Below, piece by piece: positions 38,397-47,827 of a DNA stretch of 64,000 bases. Source of the stretch: Entomomonas moraniae (GTDB lineage Bacteria; Pseudomonadota; Gammaproteobacteria; Pseudomonadales; Pseudomonadaceae). The notes beneath the pieces were generated by a model. It saw only the letters and a program-made list of their open reading frames with translations, was not told the origin of the DNA and ran no database searches. The DNA is taken from NCBI RefSeq assembly GCF_003991975.1, contig NZ_CP029822.1, positions 3,249,648 through 3,313,647 of the forward strand, written 5' to 3'. Each line of letters opens with the position of its first letter. Position 1 is the stretch's first letter. The translations under genes were made by a program, and so were the position numbers.

Positions 38397-40151
38397 GTGT
38401 CATTAACCGTTCTTGGCCTTTCAGGGGCAGTCAATCACGATCCATCAGCAGCACTTTATATTGATGGTAAATTAGTCGCTGCTGTAGAAGAAGAACGCTT
38501 CGTTCGCGATAAGCATGCTAAGGGGCGTATGCCTTATGAGTCTGCAAAGTTTTGCTTAGAACAAGCGGGTATTAAGCCAGATGATGTGGATGTAGTAGCG
38601 ATTCCTTTTGCACCGATCAGTATTTTTGATAAAGCGCGTTGGCATTATGCCAAGCGTTATTGGTATGCACCTGATCGCGCATTGGATGCTATTTTAAACG
38701 GTAATCGCCGTTATCGCCGCTATTATAAACATATTCAATGGTGTTTAGTACAATTAGGTTTTAACTTAAAAAAAGTTAAAATTCAACCTGTTGAACACCA
38801 TCTAGCCCATGCATCCAGTGCTTACCACTGTTCAGGTTTTACCGAAAAGACAGCTATTTTAGGTATTGATGGAAAAGGCGAGTACGCAACTACATTCTTC
38901 GGTTATGGTGAAAATGGCAGGATTCATAAAATTAAAGAGTTTTATGATCCTGACTCGTTAGGCGGTTTGTATGGCGCAATCACAGAGTACCTGGGTTTCG
39001 ATATGCTCGATGGCGAGTTCAAAGTGATGGGAATGGCGCCTTATGGAGATGCCACTAAATACGACTTTTCTCGTTTAGCCAAGTTTGAAAATGGCGAGTT
39101 AATTATCAATACCGACTATGCTAATGTGATCGGTTTCCGTCGTTATAAAGAAAAAGGCAAGGGCTACTATTTTTCACCTAAACTTATTGAGTGGTTAGGC
39201 CCTAAACGTGAGGGTGATATTGCTGATGACCCTTATGTTCACTATGCAGCGAGCATTCAAGCACTTTTTGAGAAAATATCCCTTGAGATGATGGATTATT
39301 ACCTTGGTGATATTATCAAAGAAACGGGTAAGGTAGCTTTTGCTGGTGGTTGTGCGCTAAACGTAAAACTTAATCAAAAAATTATTGCCCGTCCTGAAGT
39401 GAAGGAATTATTTGTACAACCAGCTTCTAGTGATGCAGGAACAGCTGTGGGGGCTGCTGCCTATGTTTCAACACAACGTGGTGTACCTGTTGAGAAAATG
39501 GAGCATGTCTACTTAGGTCCTTCTTACAGTAACGAGGACGCGATTGCTGCTTGTGCCGATCATCCTAATAAACCCACGTGGAAAAAAATTGATAATGTGT
39601 GTGAACGCATTGCCAAAATTCTAGCTGATGGCAACCCTGTGTCTTGGATGCAAGGTCGTATGGAATTTGGTCCTCGTGCTTTAGGTGGCCGTTCAATTAT
39701 AGGTTGCCCAAGTGTTGCAGGTGTAGCAGATCGTATTAATGAGCAAATTAAATTCCGTGAAAGATGGCGCCCTTTCTGCCCATCTATGCTCGATACCACC
39801 GCCAAAGAGATGTTCAAAATTGACCATCCTGCTCCCTTTATGACCTTTACCTTTGAAGTCAATGAAGAGTGGAAAACGCGTGTTCCTGAAGTCGTACATG
39901 AAGACGGTACTTCACGTGCACAGGCTCTAAAAAGAGAGTTTAACCCTCGTTATTATGACTTAATGAAAGAAATGGAAAAGCTGACAGGTAATGGCGTAGT
40001 ACTTAATACCTCATTAAACCGCCGGGGCGAACCGATGGTTTGTTCACCTACGGATGCCCTTAATATGTTTTATGGTTCAGACTTACGTTATCTGATTATT
40101 GAAGATATTTTAGTGGTGAAGGACGGTATGGATTGGTACGATAATATTTGA
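38397..40151 (+). CDS. NodU/CmcH-family O-carbamoyltransferase (WapO-like)
   Basis: Begins at GTG 38397, with AGAGGT upstream at good spacing; 584 residues. The N-terminal Kae1-like domain has HHLAHASSAYHCSGF and LGIDGKGEYATT for metal and carbamoyl-adenylate chemistry. The C-terminal domain has the MQGRMEFGPRALGGRS signature of carbamoyltransferases. The length and flow agree with WapO, which carbamoylates heptose of the LPS core in P. aeruginosa. A heptose-pathway phosphatase (gmhB) is encoded in this window, but not next to it. The family is certain; the LPS role is inferred. Confidence 0.88.
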   Translation: MSLTVLGLSGAVNHDPSAALYIDGKLVAAVEEERFVRDKHAKGRMPYESAKFCLEQAGIKPDDVDVVAIPFAPISIFDKARWHYAKRYWYAPDRALDAILNGNRRYRRYYKHIQWCLVQLGFNLKKVKIQPVEHHLAHASSAYHCSGFTEKTAILGIDGKGEYATTFFGYGENGRIHKIKEFYDPDSLGGLYGAITEYLGFDMLDGEFKVMGMAPYGDATKYDFSRLAKFENGELIINTDYANVIGFRRYKEKGKGYYFSPKLIEWLGPKREGDIADDPYVHYAASIQALFEKISLEMMDYYLGDIIKETGKVAFAGGCALNVKLNQKIIARPEVKELFVQPASSDAGTAVGAAAYVSTQRGVPVEKMEHVYLGPSYSNEDAIAACADHPNKPTWKKIDNVCERIAKILADGNPVSWMQGRMEFGPRALGGRSIIGCPSVAGVADRINEQIKFRERWRPFCPSMLDTTAKEMFKIDHPAPFMTFTFEVNEEWKTRVPEVVHEDGTSRAQALKREFNPRYYDLMKEMEKLTGNGVVLNTSLNRRGEPMVCSPTDALNMFYGSDLRYLIIEDILVVKDGMDWYDNI

Positions 40152-40161
40152 AGGACATGAT

Positions 40162-40195
40162 AATTTAAAAACAGCAGTATTGCTGTTTTTAAATT
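40162..40195. terminator. Bidirectional terminator carbamoyltransferase / DUF4238-like gene
   Basis: A 15-bp perfect stem (40162-40176 with 40181-40195, core AAACAGCA/TGCTGTTT) has a four-base loop. It overlaps the last codons of the convergent minus-strand gene. Confidence 0.85.
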
Positions 40196-41361
40196 AAAAA
40201 ATCGTTAACCAAATCTATATTATCGAGCTCTTTATTATCAGAAGAGTAATTACTTTTTTGCTCTATTTTTTTTTGTAATTCTTTTAACATATCTATATAT
40301 CCAATAAGTTCAAGGTAATTTTCTCTTGGGTCTTTAGTCGCAAAACGGCCTTTTAAAATATATTCCATTTCTATATTGTTTTGATTTGAGTTTTGATTAA
40401 TTAATTTAGAGTAAGATGTAAAACTATCATCTTTTGCAATAAAGGACTTATAGCTAGTGCTAACAATAGCCGATATCAATGTTTTCTGATCAATACTTTC
40501 CATCGTTTCTTGTGGGTTATCGCTTACAATTAAGATTTTAGTAGATGATAAGGGCATAAAAATGATTAAAGGAGTATCGTTTTTAGCTGTTCCAAAATAT
40601 GAAATTATTTCACAAGATATGAATGATAATTTGTTGTCGTTATTTTTTATACCAAAAAAACAGACAGTATCTCCTAAAGGTATATTATAGTTAAGATCAA
40701 AAACACTATATCGCATTTTATTGAGAGTTGTTAGCGCGCTCATGGTTTTGGTGATTAAGATATTATGTATTCCCATAAAGAACTTGTCATTTTTAGTGTA
40801 TATAGCTAGTTTTTTTTTATATTGTTTTTTTGTTTTTTCTAATATGTTAGTTATTCCTCTTCTATCAGATCGTGCATAACCTAACATTTTTAATTCATTA
40901 TCTATTTCGTCTTTAGTTAATTGAAGTTTAGCGATTACAAAATTAGTCAGAGTTTCTTCATTATTTAGATCTATTTTTGTATTGCTAAAGATATTTTTTA
41001 TTTTTTCAAGCGATTGAGTAATAAAGTCTTTCATTATTTTAATAAGGTATGATCTAAATGCTTCAGTTCTAAGCATACAAAATAAAATAACATTAGGAAT
41101 AAATTCTTCATGTGATGGTTTTTCACCCTTGATAATTGAGATTAAAATCGGATTTATTTTATTTTCAAATTGGGTTATTGTTTCATCAAAACAACCATAA
41201 AAATAGTTGCCGCTGAAAAGATCTTTAGTGTTTTGTTTAAAGGGTATAGGTTTATCGATTAAATATTTATAGCAACTGTTATTTTCTCCATTTATGGAAA
41301 AGTTTTTTATAAGCATTTGTTGTATTTAATGTTGATTTTTAACTGTTTCAGTAGCATTCAT
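40189..41361 (-). pseudogene. DUF4238-like gene interrupted by an early stop codon
   Basis: The minus-strand frame starts at ATG 41361, with AAGGA eight or nine bases upstream. It encodes MNATETVKNQH, then TAA at 41326-41328, then IQQMLIKNFSINGENN and 370 further residues without another stop. DUF4238 proteins open with a motif like QHYIPQFYLKNF, so the TAA falls exactly on the conserved tyrosine (TAT or TAC in related genes). The rest resembles that family (LFSGNYFYGCFDETITQFE, then FCMLRTEAFR). The ATG after the stop (41316) has no ribosome site. The gene is more A+T-rich than its neighbours and lies alone between house genes, which suggests acquisition followed by decay. The family assignment is from pattern memory. 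Confidence 0.65.
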
Positions 41362-41433
41362 ATATTATTTCCTTATTATTATGTAAGGGTTTTTTACTAT
41401 AAATTACTATCACTCTAAGGAGTAAAAGATGTT

Positions 41434-41874
41434 ATGAAAATCTATACCATAGGCTTTACTAAAAAATCAGCAGAAGAATTTTTTACCTTGATTAAAAAAT
41501 CAGGTGTAAAAAGAGTCATTGATGTACGTCGTAATAATACTTCGCAGCTATCAGGTTTTGCTAAAGAGAATGATCTTAAATATTTCTTAAAAGCATTATG
41601 CCATGTTGACTATATCCATGCGCTAGATTTAGCACCAACAGAAGAAATACTTTTGCCTTATCGCCATAAAGAACATACGTGGCAAGACTTTAAAAAAGAC
41701 TACTTAAAGCTGCTAGCTGAAAGGAAAGTAGAAACTACACTAGATAAAAAGTTATTGGATAATAGTTGTTTACTTTGTGGTGAGGCCGAACCAGATCATT
41801 GTCACCGTGAATTTTTAATTGAATACTTACAAGCACACTGGAATGATAAAATAGAAGTAGAACATCTTATCTAG
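41434..41874 (+). CDS. DUF488 protein
   Basis: A 146-residue protein with the DUF488 pattern: MKIYTIGFTKKSAEEFF at the start, VIDVRRNNTSQLSGFAK, and the closing CLLCGEAEPDHCHREFL with conserved Cys and His residues. The family is widespread and small; its function is not established. ATG is preceded by AAGGAG about 13 bases upstream. It is divergent from the broken DUF4238-like gene. Confidence 0.9.
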   Translation: MKIYTIGFTKKSAEEFFTLIKKSGVKRVIDVRRNNTSQLSGFAKENDLKYFLKALCHVDYIHALDLAPTEEILLPYRHKEHTWQDFKKDYLKLLAERKVETTLDKKLLDNSCLLCGEAEPDHCHREFLIEYLQAHWNDKIEVEHLI

Positions 41875-41943
41875 GGTAAAAATTTTTCTTAAATAAAGTA
41901 GGTGCTAAGCTATAATGCCGTTTTAATTCGCAAGGGAATGAGT

Positions 41944-43440
41944 ATGACACTTGCTATTACCTATAGTCGTGCATTATTGGGTGTTGAGGCGCCTTGTGTT
42001 ACTGTTGAAAGCCATCTTTCTAATGGGTTGCCTTCTCTCACTTTGGTAGGCTTGCCAGAAACAGCAGTTCGAGAATCTAAAGATCGCGTGAGAAGTGCCA
42101 TTATTAATTCTCAGTTTGAGTTTCCTCCACGCCGTATTACTCTTAATTTGGCCCCTGCTGATTTACCCAAAGAAGGGGGACGATTCGATTTGTCCATTGC
42201 TTTAGGTATTTTGGCTTCCAGTGGTCAAATCCCAGTAGAACCTTTGAAAAATATTGAGTGTCTAGGTGAGTTAGCTTTATCGGGGCATATTCGCCCCGTG
42301 AAAGGCGTATTGTCCGCCGCTTTAGCAGCGAGAAAAGAGGGGCGTGCGTTGTGGGTTGCCCGTGAGAATGCTGAAGAAGCTAGCTTAGCGACAGGCTTAA
42401 CGGTATATGCTGTTGGGCATTTATTCGAGGTAGCTGCTCATTTTTCAGGCCAAAAGCCGTTAACGCCTTTTGAGTCAAAGGGATTATTAAGAACGGTTGA
42501 GCCATACCCTGATTTGGTTGACGTTCAAGGTCAAATGGCGGCCAAGCGGGCTTTATTAATTGCAGCCTGTGGAGCTCATAACTTATTATTCAGTGGCCCG
42601 CCTGGAACAGGTAAAACTTTATTAGCGAGTCGTTTGCCTGGTATTTTACCTGAGTTAACGGAGCAAGAAGCATTGGAAGTGGCAGCTATTTATTCAGTTA
42701 CGGGGTCAGAGCCTCTGTCTCATTGGCCTCAAAGGCCATTTAGGTCACCACATCACACTTCATCTGCTGCCGCTATGGTAGGAGGGGGAAGTAAACCTCA
42801 ACCCGGTGAGGTGACCTTGGCGCACCAAGGCGTGTTATTTTTGGACGAATTTACGGAGTTTGATCGACGAGTACTTGAGGTACTTCGAGAACCTTTAGAG
42901 AATCATGAAATAGTGGTTGCACGCGCTAAAGAAAAATCATTATTTCCTGCTAAGTTTCAACTTGTAGCCGCAATGAACCCTTGTCCTTGTGGCTATTTAG
43001 GTGATTTAACCCGTAGTTGCCGTTGTACACCTGAACAGGTGAAACGTTATCAAAATAAATTGTCAGGGCCATTACTCGATAGAATTGACTTGCATGTTCA
43101 CGTGGCTAGGGAGACGTTATCGCTATCAATAACACAAAATAAACAGCAGTTAACAACGGCTGAGGCAGCAAAACAAGTCGCTACTGTTAGGGCTTTACAG
43201 CATAAGCGGCAAGGGTGTCCTAATGCTTATTTGACAACCAAACAGTTGCAATCTATTTGTTTGTTGTCAAAAGACGATCAGCAATGGTTTGAGCAAGCTG
43301 GCGAAAAGCTGGGGTTGTCGTTACGGGCATTACATCGTTGTTTAAAAGTTGCTAGAACTATTGCTGATATGCAAGATGAGGCACACATTAGTCGAGCTCA
43401 TTTAGCAGAGGTTTTACATTATAGACCATTATCTTTATAG
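41944..43440 (+). CDS. comM: YifB/ComM Mg-chelatase-like AAA+ helicase
   Basis: Started at ATG 41944 (AAGGGA seven bases upstream), 498 residues. It has the N-terminal Lon-protease-fold domain (VESHLSNGLPSLTLVGLP), then the AAA+ core with Walker A SGPPGTGKTLLA and Walker B VLFLDEFTEF, a zinc-binding cysteine stretch (NPCPCGYLGDLTRSCRC), and the C-terminal Mg-chelatase subdomain. ComM is a branch-migration helicase that extends recombination during natural transformation. The presence of the gene does not prove competence. Confidence 0.93.
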   Translation: MTLAITYSRALLGVEAPCVTVESHLSNGLPSLTLVGLPETAVRESKDRVRSAIINSQFEFPPRRITLNLAPADLPKEGGRFDLSIALGILASSGQIPVEPLKNIECLGELALSGHIRPVKGVLSAALAARKEGRALWVARENAEEASLATGLTVYAVGHLFEVAAHFSGQKPLTPFESKGLLRTVEPYPDLVDVQGQMAAKRALLIAACGAHNLLFSGPPGTGKTLLASRLPGILPELTEQEALEVAAIYSVTGSEPLSHWPQRPFRSPHHTSSAAAMVGGGSKPQPGEVTLAHQGVLFLDEFTEFDRRVLEVLREPLENHEIVVARAKEKSLFPAKFQLVAAMNPCPCGYLGDLTRSCRCTPEQVKRYQNKLSGPLLDRIDLHVHVARETLSLSITQNKQQLTTAEAAKQVATVRALQHKRQGCPNAYLTTKQLQSICLLSKDDQQWFEQAGEKLGLSLRALHRCLKVARTIADMQDEAHISRAHLAEVLHYRPLSL

Positions 43441-43548
43441 CCTTTAGTAATAAATAGATTTGGGGTTTTTTGTATTGCTTTGATTTATCTGTCTATTTTT
43501 CGAAAATAATTTTTCTGTTATAATTATAGAGTCTAACGGCATTAATTT

Positions 43549-43656
43549 CTATTCTTAGAATAGTTATATTAATGTACTAACGGTGTGCATATTGAACGAT
43601 TCAAGTATTGGGCATCATCATTGATGGTTTTTAAGCTTGTTTCACTATCAAGCTTA
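43549..43656 (+). promoter_or_regulatory. Inverted repeats upstream of the BCCT transporter, including a BetI-like site
   Basis: Three symmetric elements lie in the 281-base leader. CTATTC-TTA-GAATAG is at 43549-43563. ATTGAACGATTCAAG at 43591-43605 resembles the BetI operator core (TTGAACGTTCAA) with one extra base. TAAGCTTG-N9-CAAGCTTA (43632-43656) is a possible hairpin. Choline control by BetI would suit the transporter downstream, but the site is imperfect. Confidence 0.35.
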
Positions 43657-43721
43657 TTCTACTTAAATAAAGTCACTTTGTTATCTGAAGAGGCTTGGCT
43701 AAAAAAGGAGAGACCCGTATT

Positions 43722-45707
43722 GTGAGCGAAAATTCTATAAAAAAGTCATCTTATAACCCTTATGTATTCTTTGGTTCACTGATTGTTTTGTTAGTAATGG
43801 TACTTTATGTCTCTATTTTTAAAGTACAAGCACAAGAGCAAATGGACGTAGCTAAAGCGTGGATTAATACTAATTTTGGTTGGTTCTATGTGCTTACGGT
43901 TGCCATTATTTTGATTACATCCGTTTTTTTGTTTTTTAGCCGTTATGGAGATATAAAGCTAGGCCCTGACCATAGTAAGCCCAATTATAGTACGATGTCC
44001 TGGTTATCGATGTTGTTTGCCGCAGGAATGGGGATTGGGTTGATGTTTTGGGGAGTTTCAGAGCCTATTGTGCATTTTTTGAGCCCGCCTGATGCTAAAC
44101 CTGAAACCATAGAAGCAGCTAGAGAGTCAATGAAGTTGGTATTTTTTCATTGGGGGCTAAGTGCTTGGGCTATCTATGCAGTAGTTGCAGTTATCCTTGC
44201 TTATTTCGCTTTTCGCCATGGTTTACCTTTAACACTAAGGTCTGCACTTTATCCATTAATTGGTAATAGAATTTATGGTGTTTGTGGGCATTTAGTGGAT
44301 ATATTTGCAGTGCTAGGAACCATTATTGGTGTATCTACCACGCTGGGAATGGGGGTGCAACAAATCAACTCGGGTCTAAACCATTTATATGATTTGCCGA
44401 TGGGCGTTGGTATTCAAGCATTACTGATCATTGTGACCATGATGCTCGTATCTTGCTCTGTTTTTAGTGGTTTAGATAAAGGGGTTAAGCGCTTATCTGA
44501 ATTAAATATGGTGTTTGCTATACTGCTACTATTATTTGTACTGGTTTGTGGGCCAACACTCTTTATTTTACAAACGTTTATGCAAAATATGGGTGGCTAC
44601 TTATCAGGAATTGTTAGTCGAACTTTTAATTTGTACGCCTATGAGTCAACAGATTGGGTAGGAAATTGGACTATTTTTTATTGGGCTTGGTGGTTGGCCT
44701 GGTCTCCTTTCGTGGGATCTTTTATCGCAAGAATTTCAAGAGGACGCACAATTAGAGAGTTTATTGCTGGAGCTATGCTAGTTCCTGCTGCATTTACACT
44801 GATCTGGATGACTGTTTTTGGTGACACAGCATTACATTTTGTGTTGTACGATAATTACCAAGCTTTGGCTGACTCAGTTAGTAATAATTATTCAATGGGA
44901 TTATTTACTTTTTTAGAGCATTTTCCGTTTTCTTCTTTTGCTTGTTTTTTTGCTGTTTTAATGATTTTTTTATTTTTTGTGACATCAGCAGATAGTGCTT
45001 CAATGGTAATTGATATGTTTGCTTCAAATGGAAAAACAGATACTCCTGTATGGCAGAGCCTATTTTGGGTTATTGTTATTACTGTTGTTACTATTGCGTT
45101 GATGTATAGTAATGGTTTACAAGCATTGCAAACAGCAAGTATTTTGAGTGCCTTACCTTTTGCATTTGCTTTGCTCTTTGCTATGTGGGGATTAGTAAAG
45201 GCTTTATTTTTGGATGCAACTAAAAAAGAGTTAAGAAAGCAATCATTAAATATTTCTCGACCTGCACCTCGTTCTTCTGGAGGATGGCAACGCAGACTTC
45301 GTAATCTGACTATGTTTACTCGACGTTCTCATGTAATACGCTTTATTGATGAAGTTGTTAAAGTAGCATTAGAAGAGGTTTCTGAAGAGCTGAATAAGCA
45401 AGGTTGTACAGCGACTGTTTTATGTGATGATGAGAAAAATAGGGTGCGCCTTGAGTTGGAGCATGAAGGAAAAGTCTATTTTGCTTATGAAGTACGGCCA
45501 CGACATTATTTATTGCCTGATATTATTTCTCGAACATCTACTGATGAAGAGGATTCACAAGAGAATCGAAGCTATTTTCGAGCTGATGTGCATCTTTTAG
45601 AAGGAGGGCAAGACTACGATATTATGGGATGGAGTAAGGAAGATGTCATTGGTGATATATTAGACCAGTATGAAACCTATTTACATTTTATACATATTAC
45701 CAATTAA
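43722..45707 (+). CDS. betT: BCCT-family choline/betaine transporter (BetT-like)
   Basis: I choose GTG 43722 (661 residues, AAGGAG eleven bases upstream). A TTG at 43695 is an alternative. Twelve membrane spans are expected. The BCCT signatures GMGIGLMFWGVSEPIVHF and WTIFYWAWWLAWSPFVGSF are intact; the second is the tryptophan-rich substrate box. A long C-terminal cytoplasmic domain (about 505-661, ending in YDIMGWSKEDVIGDILDQYE) is characteristic of BetT-type choline carriers, which sense osmolality. Substrate is probably choline; carnitine or betaine cannot be excluded. Confidence 0.85.
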   Translation: MSENSIKKSSYNPYVFFGSLIVLLVMVLYVSIFKVQAQEQMDVAKAWINTNFGWFYVLTVAIILITSVFLFFSRYGDIKLGPDHSKPNYSTMSWLSMLFAAGMGIGLMFWGVSEPIVHFLSPPDAKPETIEAARESMKLVFFHWGLSAWAIYAVVAVILAYFAFRHGLPLTLRSALYPLIGNRIYGVCGHLVDIFAVLGTIIGVSTTLGMGVQQINSGLNHLYDLPMGVGIQALLIIVTMMLVSCSVFSGLDKGVKRLSELNMVFAILLLLFVLVCGPTLFILQTFMQNMGGYLSGIVSRTFNLYAYESTDWVGNWTIFYWAWWLAWSPFVGSFIARISRGRTIREFIAGAMLVPAAFTLIWMTVFGDTALHFVLYDNYQALADSVSNNYSMGLFTFLEHFPFSSFACFFAVLMIFLFFVTSADSASMVIDMFASNGKTDTPVWQSLFWVIVITVVTIALMYSNGLQALQTASILSALPFAFALLFAMWGLVKALFLDATKKELRKQSLNISRPAPRSSGGWQRRLRNLTMFTRRSHVIRFIDEVVKVALEEVSEELNKQGCTATVLCDDEKNRVRLELEHEGKVYFAYEVRPRHYLLPDIISRTSTDEEDSQENRSYFRADVHLLEGGQDYDIMGWSKEDVIGDILDQYETYLHFIHITN

Positions 45708-45730
45708 TCTTAGAGTTTAGGGTAATATCT

Positions 45731-45763
45731 ATAATAGGTTGGTTTAGATAGCCAACCTATTAT
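45731..45763. terminator. Terminator hairpin betT / gp16-like gene
   Basis: A 12-bp stem, ATAATAGGTTGG (45731-45742) with CCAACCTATTAT (45752-45763), lies between convergent genes; the flanking T run is weak. Confidence 0.65.
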
Positions 45764-45772
45764 CTTATTGTA

Positions 45773-45997
45773 TTAGAAGTATAAATTATTAACCTTTAAG
45801 CCTAATTCTATGGCAATTTGGTGAGAGGATCCTCTCAATCCTTTCAGTTGACCATTTAATACTTGGTAGACTTTGTTAACAGAGTAACCATTTGATTTTG
45901 CCCAATCTGATATTGGAATTCCTGATTGCTTAAAGAACTGCTTAACTTGATCGGGTGTATAAGGATGCTTAAGTGGTATTGGATAAGGTGTATTCAT
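45773..45997 (-). CDS. Small DNA-binding protein of BcepMu gp16 type
   Basis: A 74-residue protein with one helix-turn-helix region: FFKQSGIPISDWAKSNG, then VNKVYQVLNGQLKGLRGSSH and QIAIELGLK. The VLNGQ-KG-RG-SHQIA-LGLK pattern is that of the BcepMu gp16-like family found in Mu-like transposable phages and as single chromosomal genes. AGGAAGG precedes ATG. It is divergent from an XRE-type regulator across a 293-base region. No other phage gene is visible nearby. Confidence 0.75.
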   Translation of the reverse strand: MNTPYPIPLKHPYTPDQVKQFFKQSGIPISDWAKSNGYSVNKVYQVLNGQLKGLRGSSHQIAIELGLKVNNLYF

Positions 45998-46024
45998 AAA
46001 TCCTTCCTATGATTCTAATTAAGT

Positions 46025-46036
46025 GTAATTAATTAC
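46025..46036. promoter_or_regulatory. Perfect 12-bp palindrome upstream of the gp16-like gene
   Basis: GTAATTAATTAC lies 28 bases upstream of the gp16-like start codon, where an operator of a divergent regulator switch would be expected. It is short and A+T-rich, so chance is possible. Confidence 0.3.
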
Positions 46037-46088
46037 GGAATACATATGCATTATTCATTATCTATATAAAGTGATGTATATGTCAAAT

Positions 46089-46114
46089 AAAAAGTGACTA
46101 ATAAGTCGCTTTTT
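46089..46114. terminator. Orphan terminator-like hairpin in the divergent region
   Basis: AAAAAGTGACT (46089-46099) pairs with AGTCGCTTTTT (46104-46114) with one wobble position and A/T runs on both sides. It has the form of an intrinsic terminator, yet no gene ends here. It could end a short transcript, or limit transcription from a distal promoter. Confidence 0.45.
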
Positions 46115-46290
46115 GTGGTACGTGATAAATAGCAATTAATAAATATATTAATTTATTCAATTAGTTATTTTTGTTTTTTTTGCGTAAGAGGATACGATCT
46201 ATATTTCCTAGGTAGTTAAATTGTATTTAAATTCGATTTAATTATGATTATTATATGCAAAACGGAATTAATAAATAATGAGAGCCTATC

Positions 46291-46701
46291 ATGACAGAAA
46301 ATGCTTTAGCCGGACGATTAAAGGAAGAACGTAAACGTTTAGATATGAGTCAAAAAGAAATAGCTCAGAAAGTTTCCGTAAACAGAGAAACGTGGAGTCG
46401 TTATGAAACAGCGAAAATGCTCCCTAGCACTATTGTCTTATTAAGTGCTATGAAATTCGGATTAGACGCATCGTATGTTTTAACGGGTAAGAAAAGTGAG
46501 TTATCCTATACAGAAAAAGAAGCCAAAGCATTAGCCTTGAAAGCTTCAGAGAAGATGACTATCTATAATAACTCCCCCGATATGAAATTAACTTCCAGAG
46601 AACAATCGCTAATTACTTGTTACCGTGAAGTTAACCAAGAAGGCAAAAAAACAATTGATGATATTGCAAAACTATTGGCGATGCAGCAAGTAAAATCATA
46701 A
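46291..46701 (+). CDS. XRE-family (phage repressor-type) transcription regulator
   Basis: A 136-residue protein with an N-terminal XRE helix-turn-helix (about 6-65: LKEERKRLDMSQKEIAQKVS, then VNRETWSRYETAKMLPS and FGLDASYVLTGK). A C-terminal helical part (SREQSLITCYREVNQEGKKTIDDIAKLLA) is common in prophage repressors without a LexA-type peptidase. GAGAGCC lies upstream of ATG. It is divergent from the gp16-like gene, in the manner of a phage C/Cro switch. Confidence 0.85.
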   Translation: MTENALAGRLKEERKRLDMSQKEIAQKVSVNRETWSRYETAKMLPSTIVLLSAMKFGLDASYVLTGKKSELSYTEKEAKALALKASEKMTIYNNSPDMKLTSREQSLITCYREVNQEGKKTIDDIAKLLAMQQVKS

Positions 46702-46879
46702 AATGTAAACGTTTATTGATGCAGAAATTTAGTTTATTCTTTATTATTGAAATGATGTGTTATTAATAATTAAACTTCTATCGTGTAGGGTCTCCCTGTT
46801 ATACTGGGCAACTTTTCATTTTAAACATATTTCACTTACTTGTTTTCAAGTAAACTAATACTAGTTATAGGTAACTCAA

Positions 46880-47827
46880 GTGACGACAAAGGTATCGACT
46901 GTTCGTACATTTCAGGATTTAATTTTATCACTACAGCAATATTGGGCAGCGCAGGGTTGTGTGGTTTTACAGCCCTATGATATGGAAGTGGGGGCAGGCA
47001 CTTTTCATACCGCCACTTTTCTTCGAGCTATAGGCCCTGAAACTTGGAATGCAGCCTATGTTCAACCATCAAGAAGGCCAACAGATGGACGCTATGGTGA
47101 GAACCCTAACAGATTACAGCATTATTACCAGTTTCAAGTAGTGCTTAAGCCTAATCCTGATAATCTACAAGAGCTTTATTTAGGTTCTTTAAGACACATT
47201 GGCCTTGATCCGCTTATCCATGATATTCGTTTTGTCGAAGACAATTGGGAGTCTCCAACATTGGGTGCTTGGGGGCTTGGTTGGGAGGTTTGGTTAAATG
47301 GCATGGAAGTTACACAGTTCACCTACTTTCAACAGGTGGGAGGTATAGAGTGTTATCCGGTAACGGGTGAGATTACCTATGGTTTAGAGCGTTTGGCAAT
47401 GTATCTACAAGGCGTGGATTCTGTCTATGATCTAGTCTGGGCTGATGGTCAATTTGGTAAAGTGAGCTATGGTGACGTATTCCATCAAAATGAAGTAGAG
47501 CAGTCAACTTACAATTTTGAGCATGCAAATGTAGAAAAATTATTTGAATTGTTTGATTTTTATGAAAGTGAAGCAAATCGACTCATTGAATTAAAACTGC
47601 CATTACCCACGTATGAAATGGTGCTTAAAGCATCTCATACCTTCAATTTATTAGATGCACGTCGGGCAATTTCAGTAACTGAACGCCAACGCTATATTTT
47701 GCGTGTTAGAACCCTAGCACGTGCAGTTGCACAAAGTTATTTTGAAGCACGAGCACGTTTAGGCTTCCCTATGGCGCAAGAGGGATTACGTAATGAAGTA
47801 TTAGCTAAAATGTCGGAGGTAGAATAA
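46880..47827 (+). CDS. glyQ: Glycyl-tRNA synthetase alpha subunit
   Basis: A 315-residue protein starting at GTG 46880 (TAGGTAA upstream). It has the expected [20 protein letters not shown] opening and the class II motifs in [17 protein letters not shown] and [12 protein letters not shown]. It is the catalytic subunit of the alpha2beta2 glycyl-tRNA synthetase. Its TAA stop overlaps the ATG of glyS (TAATG), so the two are translationally coupled. Confidence 0.98.
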   Translation: MTTKVSTVRTFQDLILSLQQYWAAQGCVVLQPYDMEVGAGTFHTATFLRAIGPETWNAAYVQPSRRPTDGRYGENPNRLQHYYQFQVVLKPNPDNLQELYLGSLRHIGLDPLIHDIRFVEDNWESPTLGAWGLGWEVWLNGMEVTQFTYFQQVGGIECYPVTGEITYGLERLAMYLQGVDSVYDLVWADGQFGKVSYGDVFHQNEVEQSTYNFEHANVEKLFELFDFYESEANRLIELKLPLPTYEMVLKASHTFNLLDARRAISVTERQRYILRVRTLARAVAQSYFEARARLGFPMAQEGLRNEVLAKMSEVE

